64,000 nt of DNA from Candidatus Microbacterium colombiense. GTDB lineage: Bacteria > Actinomycetota > Actinomycetes > Actinomycetales > Microbacteriaceae. The stretch's first letter is position 1, and every line of letters starts with the position of its first letter. Below are positions 27,647 through 36,059 of the stretch, piece after piece. Position numbers and translations under genes: made by a program. The notes below the pieces were generated by a model. The model was given only the letters and a program-made list of their open reading frames with translations, made no database searches and was not told the DNA's origin. Location of the stretch: NCBI GenBank assembly GCA_029203165.1, contig CP119308.1:2294001-2358000 (forward strand). The letters run 5' to 3'.

Positions 27647-29377
27647 ATGAGCACATCCGTGATCCTCCCCCCTCTCGGTGAGAGCGTCACAGAGGGTACG
27701 GTCACCCGCTGGCTCAAGCAGGTGGGAGACACCGTGCAGGCAGACGAGGGTCTGCTGGAGATCTCGACCGACAAGGTCGACACCGAGATCCCCTCCCCCG
27801 TCACCGGCGTGATCGAAGAGATCCTCGTGGCGGAAGACGAGACGGTCGAGGTCGGCGCACTGCTGGCTCGCATCGGCGATGGCAGCGCTCCGGCACCGGA
27901 GGCTGACGCCCCGGCTGCCGCCGAGCCCGCCGCCGAAGCGGCACCGGTTGCAGAGGCCGCGCCCGCTGCTGAGCCCGCTCCTGCCGCCGAGGCTCCCGCC
28001 GCAGAGGCGCCTGCCACCGAGGCCGCTCCCGCCGGGGACGCGACCGACATCGTTCTGCCCGAGCTGGGCGAGAGCGTCACCGAAGGCACGGTCACCCGCT
28101 GGCTCAAGCAGGTCGGCGACACGGTCGCCGTCGATGAGGCACTGCTGGAGATCTCGACCGACAAGGTCGACACCGAGATCCCGTCGCCCATCGCCGGTGT
28201 TCTGCAGGAGATCGTCGCTGCGGAAGACGAGACGGTCGCCGTCGGCGCCGTGCTGGCCCGCGTCGGCTCGGGAGCAGCAGCTGCTGCTCCGGCTCCTGCA
28301 GCCTCGGGTCCCGCTGCTGCCCCGGCTCCCGCCGCAACTCCGGCACCGACCGCTGCCCCGGCTCCCGCCGCAGCTCCGGCGCCGGCCGCGGCACCCGCAC
28401 CGGCTGCTGCACCCGCACCGGCTGCTGCTCCGGCACCCGCCGCCGCACCGTTGGCGCTGCCGACGGACAACGACAACGTGTACGTCACGCCGCTGGTGCG
28501 TCGTCTCGCTTCGCAGCAGGGTGTCGACCTCGCGTCCGTGACGGGCACGGGTGTCGGCGGACGCATCCGCAAGGAAGACGTGCTCAAGGCAGCGGAGACC
28601 GCCGCCGCCCCGGCCGCGACAGCACCCGCAGCTGCCGCACCGGCTCCCCTCGAGGTCTCTCCGCTGCGCGGTACGACCCAGCCGATGTCGCGCCTGCGCA
28701 AGGTGCTCGCCGAGCGCGCGGTCGCCTCGATGCAGCAGACCGCTCAGCTCACGACGGTCGTCGAGGTCGATGTCACGGCGCTCGCGGACTACCGCGACAG
28801 CGTGAAGGCGTCGTTCTTGGAGAAGACGGGCGACAAGCTGTCGTTCCTCCCGTTCTTCGCGCTGGCGACCGCCGAGGCGCTTCAGGCGTTCCCGATCGTC
28901 AACGCCACCGTCAAGGACGACCAGATCGTCTACCCGGCCAGCGAGAACGTGTCGATCGCGGTCGACACCGAGCGAGGCCTGCTCACTCCGGTGCTCCGCG
29001 ACGCCGCATCGAAGAACATCGCCGCGATCGCGCACGAGATCGCCGACCTCGCCGCTCGTACGCGCGACAACAAGCTGAAGCCGGATGAGCTCGCCGGGGG
29101 AACCTTCACGCTGACCAACACCGGTTCGCGTGGAGCGCTGTTCGACACGCCCGTCGTGTTCCTCCCCCAGTCCGCGATCCTCGGCACGGGTACCGTCGTC
29201 AAGCGCCCCGGCCTGGTCAAGGTCGGCGGCTCCGACGCGATCGCAATCCGTTCGTACGTCTACCTCGCCCTGTCGTACGACCACCGCATCATCGATGGTG
29301 CAGACGCCGCGCGCTTCCTCGGCGCGGTCAAGGCACGTCTCGAGGCGGCACAGTTCGCTTCGCAGCTCGGCGCCTGA
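27647..29377 (+). CDS. sucB: Dihydrolipoamide acyltransferase (E2) of the 2-oxoglutarate/2-oxoacid dehydrogenase complex
   Basis: 576 residues in the order lipoyl-linker-lipoyl-linker-E1/E3-binding-catalytic. Two lipoyl domains carry the attachment lysine in EISTDKVDTEIPSP (about residues 43 and 172), and their nucleotide sequences are also nearly identical. The linkers are long Ala/Pro repeats. The peripheral subunit-binding domain is VYVTPLVRRLASQQGVDLASVTGTGVGGRIRKEDV (in two stretches). The catalytic domain ends YLALSYDHRIIDGADAARFL, with the His/Asp pair. Actinobacterial E2 proteins of this architecture often serve both pyruvate and 2-oxoglutarate complexes, so the sucB name is provisional. 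Confidence 0.92.
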   Translation: MSTSVILPPLGESVTEGTVTRWLKQVGDTVQADEGLLEISTDKVDTEIPSPVTGVIEEILVAEDETVEVGALLARIGDGSAPAPEADAPAAAEPAAEAAPVAEAAPAAEPAPAAEAPAAEAPATEAAPAGDATDIVLPELGESVTEGTVTRWLKQVGDTVAVDEALLEISTDKVDTEIPSPIAGVLQEIVAAEDETVAVGAVLARVGSGAAAAAPAPAASGPAAAPAPAATPAPTAAPAPAAAPAPAAAPAPAAAPAPAAAPAPAAAPLALPTDNDNVYVTPLVRRLASQQGVDLASVTGTGVGGRIRKEDVLKAAETAAAPAATAPAAAAPAPLEVSPLRGTTQPMSRLRKVLAERAVASMQQTAQLTTVVEVDVTALADYRDSVKASFLEKTGDKLSFLPFFALATAEALQAFPIVNATVKDDQIVYPASENVSIAVDTERGLLTPVLRDAASKNIAAIAHEIADLAARTRDNKLKPDELAGGTFTLTNTGSRGALFDTPVVFLPQSAILGTGTVVKRPGLVKVGGSDAIAIRSYVYLALSYDHRIIDGADAARFLGAVKARLEAAQFASQLGA

Positions 29378-29383
29378 CGCGAA

Positions 29384-30868
29384 TCATCCTGGCTGGTCCG
29401 CGACGTCATAGACGTCGCGGACCAGCCATTCTTCGTGGCTCATCACCAGCACGATCATCCTGTCGCCACTAGACGCCTCCGACGCGCCCTCCGCGCCCTC
29501 GCCTGTCTCCGCATCCGGTGACGAGGCCCCGGCACCCGCGGTCATCCGGATGACCGCCAGATCGCCGTACTGGTCCACGAGCGCCAGAGCGACTTCCTCC
29601 GGTGAATAGCCGGCAAGAGATTCGACCACCTCGGACTGCCCGGCGGTGACCGCATCGGCGCACACCGAATCACCCGCCTCCGCGCACCTCGCGATGACGC
29701 CGAGCAACCGTGCCGCCGCTTCGTCGGGCGAGTCGACACCCCCATCGGCATTCTCCTGCTGCTCACGGTCATCATCAACGTCCGTCGTCGCTTCAACGCC
29801 CTCCGCGCGCCCCACAGGCGTGGTTCCTGTCGGCACCGGGGTCTGAGAATTCGACACCTCACTCGTCGCTCCGCTCGGCCACAACAGACCGGCCGCGACC
29901 ACGACCCCGGCGACTCCTGCGCCCACCATGATCGCGCGACGACGATGAGGTGGCGAGACGCGTCCGGTCCCTCTCCGCACCGACCGCGCCCCCGGCAATC
30001 GAGCCGCTGATGGTTTCACCGATCGTGATCCGATTACCCCCGCGACGGCGACGATACGCCTGCGCACCGCGGTGACGATCGCGAGCGCCTGATCTGCCAC
30101 GAGGGACACGGTGGAGGGACTCGTGGCGTTCTCCGTGCGCAGGGAACGTCGCCCCGGTACGGGGGTGGACTCCCGCCGCACGACCACACGCGGAAGTGGT
30201 TCTGCCCCCTCGACCACGCCGACCTCGCGCTGCAACGCACGGGGCGACGCCAGCTCGAGAAGCTCCGCCTCCCACTTCTCGAGCAACAAGGCAGGCACAC
30301 GTCGCTGCCCCAGACTCCGATCCAGTCCCGCCGTGACTGCGAGGAGAAGGCGCCCCAGCGCCTTGTCCTCGCAGCCCTCCTCCAGCTGGGTGACGAGCTG
30401 CGCGACTCCCCCGCGCGCTTCCTCTCCCGATCCGATCACGAAGATCGGCTTCCCCGCATCCGTCAACCACCACACGCCCGTGACCGCGCCCTCCACTGTG
30501 CTTCCGAGCTCCTCCAGCGCCCGGAGCAGGCTCACCAGGAGTGTGCAGCATTCCCCGGATGACAGCCGTGACCCCACCGATTCGCGACGCGAGAGGAAGG
30601 TCGACACCCGTTCCGTACACCAGGGCAGAAGCAGATCGTGCCCCTCTGCCCGGCGCACGAAGTCGAGTGGAGCCGCCACATGCTCCGAGCCTCCGAAACG
30701 CCACCCCTCCCAGCCGGCCCAGTGCGCGGCATCGACCTGCACCGCCACACCGGCTCCGTGCACGACGAGAGTTCCGCCGAACGGCCCGTCTGATGAGTCG
30801 ACGATCCGAATCACCCGATGCGCCCCCGGCGCGATCGTCGTGCTGCGTGTTTCGGCCGTCGCTGTCAT
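29384..30868 (-). CDS. Single-pass membrane protein with a possible degenerate kinase-like cytosolic domain
   Basis: About 494 residues from ATG 30868. Residues about 15-215 form a folded cytosolic region that vaguely follows a protein-kinase C-lobe: LLLPWCTERVSTFL, CCTLLVSLLRALEELGSTVEGAVTGVWWLTDAGKPIFVIG. No catalytic Asp/Lys motifs are present. A basic linker leads to one transmembrane helix (IMVGAGVAGVVVAAGLLW, about 313-330). The C-terminal ~160 residues are extracytoplasmic, acidic, and contain one conserved-looking helical domain (SPDEAAARLLGVIARCAEAGD). I do not recognise a named family. The 3' coding end doubles as a terminator for the convergent sucB. ATG 30877 is an alternative start. 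Confidence 0.72.
   Translation of the reverse strand: MTATAETRSTTIAPGAHRVIRIVDSSDGPFGGTLVVHGAGVAVQVDAAHWAGWEGWRFGGSEHVAAPLDFVRRAEGHDLLLPWCTERVSTFLSRRESVGSRLSSGECCTLLVSLLRALEELGSTVEGAVTGVWWLTDAGKPIFVIGSGEEARGGVAQLVTQLEEGCEDKALGRLLLAVTAGLDRSLGQRRVPALLLEKWEAELLELASPRALQREVGVVEGAEPLPRVVVRRESTPVPGRRSLRTENATSPSTVSLVADQALAIVTAVRRRIVAVAGVIGSRSVKPSAARLPGARSVRRGTGRVSPPHRRRAIMVGAGVAGVVVAAGLLWPSGATSEVSNSQTPVPTGTTPVGRAEGVEATTDVDDDREQQENADGGVDSPDEAAARLLGVIARCAEAGDSVCADAVTAGQSEVVESLAGYSPEEVALALVDQYGDLAVIRMTAGAGASSPDAETGEGAEGASEASSGDRMIVLVMSHEEWLVRDVYDVADQPG
29390..29428. terminator. Long terminator hairpin inside the 3' end of the convergent gene
   Basis: A 17-bp perfect stem (TGGCTGGTCCGCGACGT) with a five-base loop, 12 bases after the sucB stop. 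The whole hairpin lies within the last codons of the minus-strand membrane-protein gene. Confidence 0.85.
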
Positions 30869-31030
30869 GTCTCCCATCTGACCCCAGGAGGCTCGGCCGC
30901 AGGGGCGATTCGAGGCGATGTGGACGGAAGCAGTGCTTTCTCGCACCGGTGCAGGAGAAGTCGTCACCGCAGTGCGATCCCGAGCTCTCCGCTTCACGCG
31001 AACGCAGTCAACACGACGCTCCGGACTCGG

Positions 31031-31036
31031 TAGGCT
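31031..31036 (+). promoter_or_regulatory. -10 box for a leaderless DUF4191 transcript
   Basis: TAGGCT, a seven-base gap, then ATG 31044. This fixes the start choice over longer upstream extensions. Confidence 0.5.
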
Positions 31037-31043
31037 GGTGCGC

Positions 31044-31754
31044 ATGGCAAAGCGTGCTCCCGAACCCGAAAAGCGTCCTGGGTTCTTCTCCCAGATCAAG
31101 TCCCTCTTCCGGTTCACCCGTGAGGCCTACTCGTGGCTGCCCTGGGCGCAGGTCGGCATTCTCATCGGCGGCATCCTGCTCGGCCTGATCGCCGGCTACT
31201 TGATCCCTCCGTTCCAGATCTGGACGCTCGTCCTCTGGGGCGTGAGCGGACTCATGTTCGGTGTCCTCGGCGCGATGTTCCTCATGACCCGCCTGTCGAC
31301 CTCGGCGATGTACACCAAGATCGACGGGATGCCCGGGGCGACGGGGCATGTGCTCAGCACCAGCCTCGGACGACGCTGGCAGGCCTCGGAGACGCCGGTC
31401 GGCATCAACCCCAAGACCCAGGAGGCCGTGTACCGCACGGTCGGCCGCGGCGGCGTCGTCATCGTCGGCGAAGGCGCCCGCGGTCGCCTGACTCGCCTTG
31501 TCAACGAGGAGCGCAGCAAGGTGCAGCGCGTGGCCAACGGTGTGCCGGTGACGGTGCTGTACGTCGGTCACGGCGACGACGAGGTCACGATCTCCGACCT
31601 CGCCAAGACCATCAAGAAGCTGCCGAAGGCGGTGGACAAGGCGACGATGGGTGCCGTCATCCGCCGCATCGAATCCGTCTCGCAGTCGCTGTCGTCGCTG
31701 CCCATCCCCAAGGGGATCGACCCGACGAAGGTTCGGGCGCAGCGTCCTCGCTGA
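31044..31754 (+). CDS. DUF4191 membrane protein
   Basis: 236 residues. Two transmembrane helices (VGILIGGILLGLIAGYLI and LVLWGVSGLMFGVLGAMFLM) follow a basic N-terminus. The cytosolic domain includes SAMYTKIDGMPGATGHVLSTSLGRRW and AVYRTVGRGGVVIVGEGARGR, matching the actinobacterial DUF4191 family. The role is unknown. In other actinobacteria it is often encoded near lipoate and glutamine synthetase genes, and here it lies between sucB and glnA, consistent with that pattern. Confidence 0.88.
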   Translation: MAKRAPEPEKRPGFFSQIKSLFRFTREAYSWLPWAQVGILIGGILLGLIAGYLIPPFQIWTLVLWGVSGLMFGVLGAMFLMTRLSTSAMYTKIDGMPGATGHVLSTSLGRRWQASETPVGINPKTQEAVYRTVGRGGVVIVGEGARGRLTRLVNEERSKVQRVANGVPVTVLYVGHGDDEVTISDLAKTIKKLPKAVDKATMGAVIRRIESVSQSLSSLPIPKGIDPTKVRAQRPR

Positions 31755-31770
31755 TCGAGCCGCTCTACGA

Positions 31771-31813
31771 CGAAAGCGCGGCCGGCCTCTCCCGAGGTGC
31801 GGCCGCGCTTTCG
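31771..31813. terminator. Bidirectional terminator between DUF4191 and rimK genes
   Basis: A 13-bp stem, CGAAAGCGCGGCC with GGCCGCGCTTTCG, closes over an inner loop that contains a smaller pairing. It lies between two convergent genes. Confidence 0.8.
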
Positions 31814-31817
31814 TCTG

Positions 31818-33005
31818 TCACTCCGACATCGGCTGCTTGGGCAGCCTGCGCACCTTCGCCCTGCGACGCCGACGCTCCGGGACCATCGATCGCATCTCAT
31901 CCAGCTTGCCGAAGCAGAAGAGCCGGTCGTCGGCCTCGAGGACGACGTGCTTGCGGGGGTTCGGGATGACACTCACCCCACGGTGCAGCGTGAGGACGGT
32001 GATGTCGCGCTCCCAGAGGCCCGCCTCCCCCAGTGTCTTGCCGACGAGGTCCACAGCACCGTGCACCATGAGCTCGGCGACGCCGTATCCGGTCGACACG
32101 GTGAGGCGCTGACGGACGTCGATCTCGGGGAATGCGACCTGACCCGCGATGTAGTCGATGATCGCGCCGGCGACGTCGAGCTTCGTGGCGGTCTCGATGC
32201 CCTGGAGCCCCGGAGAGGAGTTCACCTCCATGACCAGTGGACCGTCGTCGCCCTCGAGCATGTCGACACCGGCGACGCGGAGTCCCATGATCTGCGCGGA
32301 TCGGACGGCCGCGCGCTCGTAGATCGGGTCGAGCTCGACGGCTTCGACCGAGCCGCCGCGGTGCACGTTGGAGCGGAACTCGTCGCCGGCAGCGGAACGG
32401 CGCATCGCGGCCACCACGCGGTCTCCGACGACCAGGGCGCGGATGTCGCGCCCACGGCTCTCGGAGATGAACTTCTGGATCAGCACGTTCTGCTTGGTCG
32501 AGTGGAGGGTCTCGATGATGGCCTCGGCCACCTTCACCTGCGGCGCCAGGATCACACCGATGCCCTGGGTACCCTCGAGGAGCTTGATGACGACCGGCGC
32601 ACCACCCACGCGCTCGATCGCCGGGCGCACGTCGGCGCGGTTGCGGACGAACGCCGTCGGCGGCATCGCGATGTTGTGCCGGGAGAGGATCTGGTTCGCG
32701 CGGAGCTTGTCGCGCGCACTGGAGATTCCGTTCGCCGTGTTCGGCGTGTAGACGTCCATCTGCTCGAACTGGCGCACGACAGCGGTGCCGAAGTACGTGA
32801 TCGAGTTGCCGATCCGCGGGAGGATGGCGTCATAGTCGCTGAGCTGCCGCCCACGGTAATGGAGGTCCGGCTCATCGGCTGTGAGGTCGATGGCGAACCG
32901 CAACGTGTTCAGCACCTTGACGTTGTGGCCGCGCTGCAGCGCCGCCGCCCGCAGTCGTTGGGTGGAGTACGCCTGAGGCGCACGGGAGAGCACTGCGATC
33001 TTCAC
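31818..33005 (-). CDS. rimK: RimK-type ATP-grasp ligase with C-terminal RCK-C-like domain
   Basis: 395 residues. The N-terminal ~300 form a RimK family alpha-L-glutamate ligase: IAVLSRAPQAYSTQRLRAAA, NGISSARDKLRANQILSRHNI, PVVIKLLEGTQGIGV and VDMLEGDDGPLVMEVNSSPGL, including the ATP/Mg-binding Glu and Asn. After about residue 310 comes an extra domain (GYGVAELMVHGAVDLVGKTL, then ITVLTLHRGVSVIPNP and LEADDRLFCFGKLDEM) resembling the RCK-C/TrkA-C ligand-binding domain. The start is GTG 33005 (VKIAVLSR); the upstream in-frame stretch would run into the divergent protease gene. The glutamylated target is not known. Substrate-level regulation by a small ligand is inference. Confidence 0.87.
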   Translation of the reverse strand: MKIAVLSRAPQAYSTQRLRAAALQRGHNVKVLNTLRFAIDLTADEPDLHYRGRQLSDYDAILPRIGNSITYFGTAVVRQFEQMDVYTPNTANGISSARDKLRANQILSRHNIAMPPTAFVRNRADVRPAIERVGGAPVVIKLLEGTQGIGVILAPQVKVAEAIIETLHSTKQNVLIQKFISESRGRDIRALVVGDRVVAAMRRSAAGDEFRSNVHRGGSVEAVELDPIYERAAVRSAQIMGLRVAGVDMLEGDDGPLVMEVNSSPGLQGIETATKLDVAGAIIDYIAGQVAFPEIDVRQRLTVSTGYGVAELMVHGAVDLVGKTLGEAGLWERDITVLTLHRGVSVIPNPRKHVVLEADDRLFCFGKLDEMRSMVPERRRRRAKVRRLPKQPMSE

Positions 33006-33030
33006 GGAGAATTCCTGCCAGGATGGTCGG

Positions 33031-33510
33031 GTGACTAAGACATCCCATTCAAACACTCTTACGGGGTGGCGAGAATGGGTTGCGCTACCCGATCTCGGCG
33101 TGGACTGGATCAAGGCGAAGATCGACACAGGCGCCCGCACGTCTTCTCTGCACGCATTCGATGTGGAGGAGTTCGAACGCGAAGGCGAAGCGTGGGTACG
33201 CTTCCGTCTCAAGCCCTGGCAGGACAGCCAGGAGGACGCGATCGTCGTCGAGACTCCCGTGCACGATCGACGCGCGGTTCGCAGCTCATCCGGTCACGCG
33301 CAGGAGCGTCTGGTCGTGATGCTTCTGATCCGCCTGGTGGATCGTGAGGTGCTCGCGGAGGTCACTCTCAGCAATCGCGACGAGATGGGCTTCCGCATGC
33401 TCATCGGCCGAGAAGCGTTGCGCCGCGGGTACACCGTCGACCCGGCGCGCTCGTTCCTCGGAGGCAGGGCCCCGCGGGAAGCTCGCCGCCGTAACCGCGG
33501 CAGGGACTGA
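33031..33510 (+). CDS. RimK-associated retropepsin-like protease (DUF785 / RimB-like)
   Basis: 159 residues. The motif KIDTGARTSSLHA contains the Asp-Thr-Gly of the aspartic-protease fold, and RMLIGREALRR is a second conserved element of the putative ATP-dependent zinc protease family (PF05618). Family members are encoded next to rimK and are thought to process or remove the glutamate tails it adds. Here it is divergent from rimK with 25 bp between start codons, so the promoters must overlap. Start GTG 33031 is inferred from the family length. Confidence 0.85.
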   Translation: MTKTSHSNTLTGWREWVALPDLGVDWIKAKIDTGARTSSLHAFDVEEFEREGEAWVRFRLKPWQDSQEDAIVVETPVHDRRAVRSSSGHAQERLVVMLLIRLVDREVLAEVTLSNRDEMGFRMLIGREALRRGYTVDPARSFLGGRAPREARRRNRGRD

Positions 33511-33515
33511 CCTAC

Positions 33516-33944
33516 TCAGGCTCGGATGAGGGCGGTTCCGACGATCTTGTCGTGCAGGCCGCGCTGATCGGCGTCCCAGATGACCGCCGGGATCACGACG
33601 ATGAGCAGCAGGGTGCGCACGATCGGACGCCAGATGCCGATCCACGAGCCGTCGAGGCGAACCAGGCGCATGCCGAGGATGCGGTGCCCGGGACTGCCGC
33701 CGACGACCGGGATGAAGATGATCTGCAGGAGCGCGAACACCAGCATCGGCGCGAACTGGGTGAGACCGGCCTCGCTCGGGAGGGCGAACTGGTCGAATCC
33801 GAGGAAACCTGTCGCGATGATCGTCGCAGCGGTGTAGTCGATCACCAACGCCCCGATGCGTCGGCCCGGACGGCCCATGCTCCGAGACCCTGAGACCGGG
33901 AGTCCGAGTCGTTCACCGGGGTACGTGTTCACCGCATCTGTCAC
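33516..33944 (-). CDS. RDD family membrane protein
   Basis: 142 residues. The RDD signature arginine and aspartates appear in GRRIGALVIDYTAATII and GSPGHRILGMRLVRLDG, with three hydrophobic helices (LVIDYTAATIIATGFLGF, FAPMLVFALLQIIFIPVV, TLLLIVVIPAVIW) and the C-terminal DADQRGLHDKIVGTALI. RDD proteins are small membrane proteins, some implicated in ion exchange, and the role here is unknown. It is divergent from glnA and shares its regulatory region. Confidence 0.9.
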   Translation of the reverse strand: MTDAVNTYPGERLGLPVSGSRSMGRPGRRIGALVIDYTAATIIATGFLGFDQFALPSEAGLTQFAPMLVFALLQIIFIPVVGGSPGHRILGMRLVRLDGSWIGIWRPIVRTLLLIVVIPAVIWDADQRGLHDKIVGTALIRA

Positions 33945-33964
33945 TTCTCCAGCCTACCCACGCG

Positions 33965-34002
33965 TCAACGGCGCTGTAACAAGCCCGAAACAAAGCGGAC
34001 AC
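33965..34002 (+). promoter_or_regulatory. GlnR-like operator upstream of glnA
   Basis: Four half-sites repeat with exact 11-bp periodicity: TCAAC, GTAAC, GAAAC, GACAC, each separated by six bases. The central pair GTAAC-N6-GAAAC matches the actinobacterial GlnR consensus (gTnAc-N6-GaAAc). It lies 72-109 bp upstream of the glnA start, in the gap to the divergent RDD gene. Confidence 0.75.
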
Positions 34003-34073
34003 CCTGAAGAAATCACCCAGCCGTACTGTGCAGAATGGCCGTAAGCCATCGATCCGCAACACAGGAGTCGTAC

Positions 34074-35498
34074 ATGTTCAAAGATTCGTCCGAGGTGCTG
34101 AGCTACATCAAGGAGAACGACGTCAAGTTCCTTGACATCCGTTTCACCGATCTTCCCGGTGTGCAGCAGCACTTCAACATTCCTGCGTCCACGGTCGACG
34201 AGGCCTTCTTCACCGAGGGCCAGCTGTTCGACGGCTCCTCGATCCGCGGTTTCGCGAGCATCCACGAGTCCGACATGCAGCTCATCCCGGACGTCACGAC
34301 GGCGTATGTCGACCCGTTCCGCGAGGCGAGCACGCTCGTCATGATCTTCGACATCTACAACCCTCGCACCGGCGAGATCTACTCGAAGGACCCGCGCCAG
34401 GTCGCCAAGAAGGCCGAGAAGTACCTCTCGTCGACGGGCATTGCTGACACCGCTTTCTTCGCCCCCGAGGCAGAGTTCTACATCTTCGACGACGTCCGCT
34501 ACTCGGTGACCGCCGGTGAGAGCTTCTACAAGGTCGACTCCGAAGAGGCGGCCTGGAACACCGGCCGCGAGGAAGAGGGCGGAAACCTCGCCAACAAGAC
34601 CCCGTACAAGGGCGGTTACTTCCCCGTGAGCCCCGTCGACAAGACGGCCGACCTCCGCGACGACATCACCCTCAAGCTGATCGACGCCGGGTTCATCCTC
34701 GAGCGCTCGCACCACGAGGTCGGCACCGCCGGTCAGCAGGAGATCAACTACCGCTTCGACACCATGGTGCACTCGGCGGACGACATCCTGAAGTTCAAGT
34801 ACATCGTGAAGAACACCTGCGAGCAGTGGGGCAAGGTCGCGACCTTCATGCCCAAGCCGCTCTACGGCGACAACGGCTCGGGCATGCACACGCACCAGTC
34901 GCTGTGGAACGACGGCAAGCCGCTGTTCTACGACGAGGCCGGCTACGGCCAGCTCAGCGACATCGCGCGCTGGTACATCGGTGGCCTCCTGGCCCACGCG
35001 CCGGCCGTGCTCGCCTTCACGAACCCGACGCTGAACAGCTACCACCGTCTGGTCAAGGGCTTCGAGGCTCCGGTCAACCTGGTCTACTCGGCCGGAAACC
35101 GCTCCGCCGCGATCCGCATCCCGATCACGGGCTCGAACCCGAAGGCCAAGCGCATCGAGTTCCGCGCGCCAGACGCTTCGGGCAACCCGTACCTCGCCTT
35201 CGCCGCACAGCTGATGGCGGGCCTCGACGGTATCAAGAACCGCATCGAGCCGCACGAGCCGGTCGACAAGGACCTCTACGAGCTCCCGCCTGAGGAGGCC
35301 AAGGACATCCCGCAGGTCCCGAACTCGCTGCTCGACTCGCTCGACGCTCTCGCGGCCGACCACCAGTTCCTCCTCGAGGGCGGCGTGTTCACCAAGGAGC
35401 TCATCGAGACCTGGATCTCCTACAAGCACGAGAACGAGATCCTGCCAATGGCCCAGCGCCCGCACCCGTTCGAGTACGAGCTGTACTTCGGCGTGTAG
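34074..35498 (+). CDS. glnA: Glutamine synthetase type I (adenylylation-regulated)
   Basis: Makes glutamine from glutamate, ammonia and ATP, as a cytosolic dodecamer. 474 residues. Motifs visible are LFDGSSIRGF, FFAPEAEFYIFD, the ATP-binding KPLYGDNGSGMHTHQSLW, and RIEFRAPDASGNPYLAFA. The adenylylation tyrosine is present in DLYELPPEE, the target of GlnE encoded 6 kb away. ATG 34074 has CAGGAG upstream; a GlnR-like operator and a strong terminator flank the gene, so it is monocistronic. Confidence 0.97.
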   Translation: MFKDSSEVLSYIKENDVKFLDIRFTDLPGVQQHFNIPASTVDEAFFTEGQLFDGSSIRGFASIHESDMQLIPDVTTAYVDPFREASTLVMIFDIYNPRTGEIYSKDPRQVAKKAEKYLSSTGIADTAFFAPEAEFYIFDDVRYSVTAGESFYKVDSEEAAWNTGREEEGGNLANKTPYKGGYFPVSPVDKTADLRDDITLKLIDAGFILERSHHEVGTAGQQEINYRFDTMVHSADDILKFKYIVKNTCEQWGKVATFMPKPLYGDNGSGMHTHQSLWNDGKPLFYDEAGYGQLSDIARWYIGGLLAHAPAVLAFTNPTLNSYHRLVKGFEAPVNLVYSAGNRSAAIRIPITGSNPKAKRIEFRAPDASGNPYLAFAAQLMAGLDGIKNRIEPHEPVDKDLYELPPEEAKDIPQVPNSLLDSLDALAADHQFLLEGGVFTKELIETWISYKHENEILPMAQRPHPFEYELYFGV

Positions 35499-35553
35499 TT
35501 ACATTCCGCTGAACTCCCGGGGGCTCGTCCGCAGGGAGTCCGCCGAATTCCAG

Positions 35554-35589
35554 AAAGAGCCCGTCACGGTCTGCCGTGACGGGCTCTTT
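35554..35589. terminator. Strong glnA terminator
   Basis: A 16-bp perfect stem (AAAGAGCCCGTCACGG) with a TCTG loop, ending in TTT on both strands. It overlaps the last codons of the small convergent gene. Confidence 0.9.
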
Positions 35590-35839
35590 CGTCATTGATC
35601 TCCTCGGCGAGGCGCTCGAGCGCAACGCGCGCCTGACGAAGGCTGTCGAGCCCTTTCGTGGCGCGGTACTCTGCCGCAGCAAGCTGATCGATCGCGACTC
35701 GGATCGACCGTTGCCGCTTTTTGAGAGGGTTACCCCGATAGGCGGATACGGCGATAATGCGGGCGCGCCCGACGGCTGTTGTAGCTCTCTCGAAGAAACG
35801 ATGCGCACGGTCCAGGTGCCTCCCGACGCTCCTGCTCAC
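35564..35839 (-). CDS. Small basic helical hypothetical protein
   Basis: A 91-residue reading frame from a GTG at 35839. It is basic and predicted mostly helical, with possible coiled coil in RQRSIRVAIDQLAAAEYRATKGLDSLRQARVALERLAEEI. I recognise no family. The GC content is visibly lower than the surrounding genes, and the 3' end lies inside the glnA terminator. It may be a real, perhaps acquired, gene or a chance frame. The following stretch (35840-36002) holds no recognisable gene. Confidence 0.4.
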   Translation of the reverse strand: MSRSVGRHLDRAHRFFERATTAVGRARIIAVSAYRGNPLKKRQRSIRVAIDQLAAAEYRATKGLDSLRQARVALERLAEEINDERARHGRP

Positions 35840-36002
35840 AGTGCCCCCTCTTTGCCGCTCGTTCGTCGGTCAGCTCTGTGATTCATCTGGCCAGTCTGGC
35901 AGCGCATGCCCTGGGGGCTCTGTCGCCGAAGTTCAGGCGGCCGATCGGCTCGCCAATGGATCCGACTCTTGCCGCTCTCGCTGGCGCGCTGTCTGATGCA
36001 CG

Positions 36003-36039
36003 GAGAAGCCCGCCCCCGGCGAACGGGAGCGGGCTTCTC
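36003..36039 (-). terminator. Terminator after the Tat-exported protein gene
   Basis: GAGAAGCCCG pairs with CGGGCTTCTC over a GC-rich loop, about 20 bases beyond the stop codon at 36060. Confidence 0.7.
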
Positions 36040-36059
36040 GGCGCATGAGCGTCGCGGAT

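Noticed and set aside
28262..28460. Short repeated Ala/Pro codons as a tandem repeat locus or CRISPR
   Set aside because: They encode the flexible linker between the second lipoyl domain and the subunit-binding domain of E2, and are not spaced repeats.
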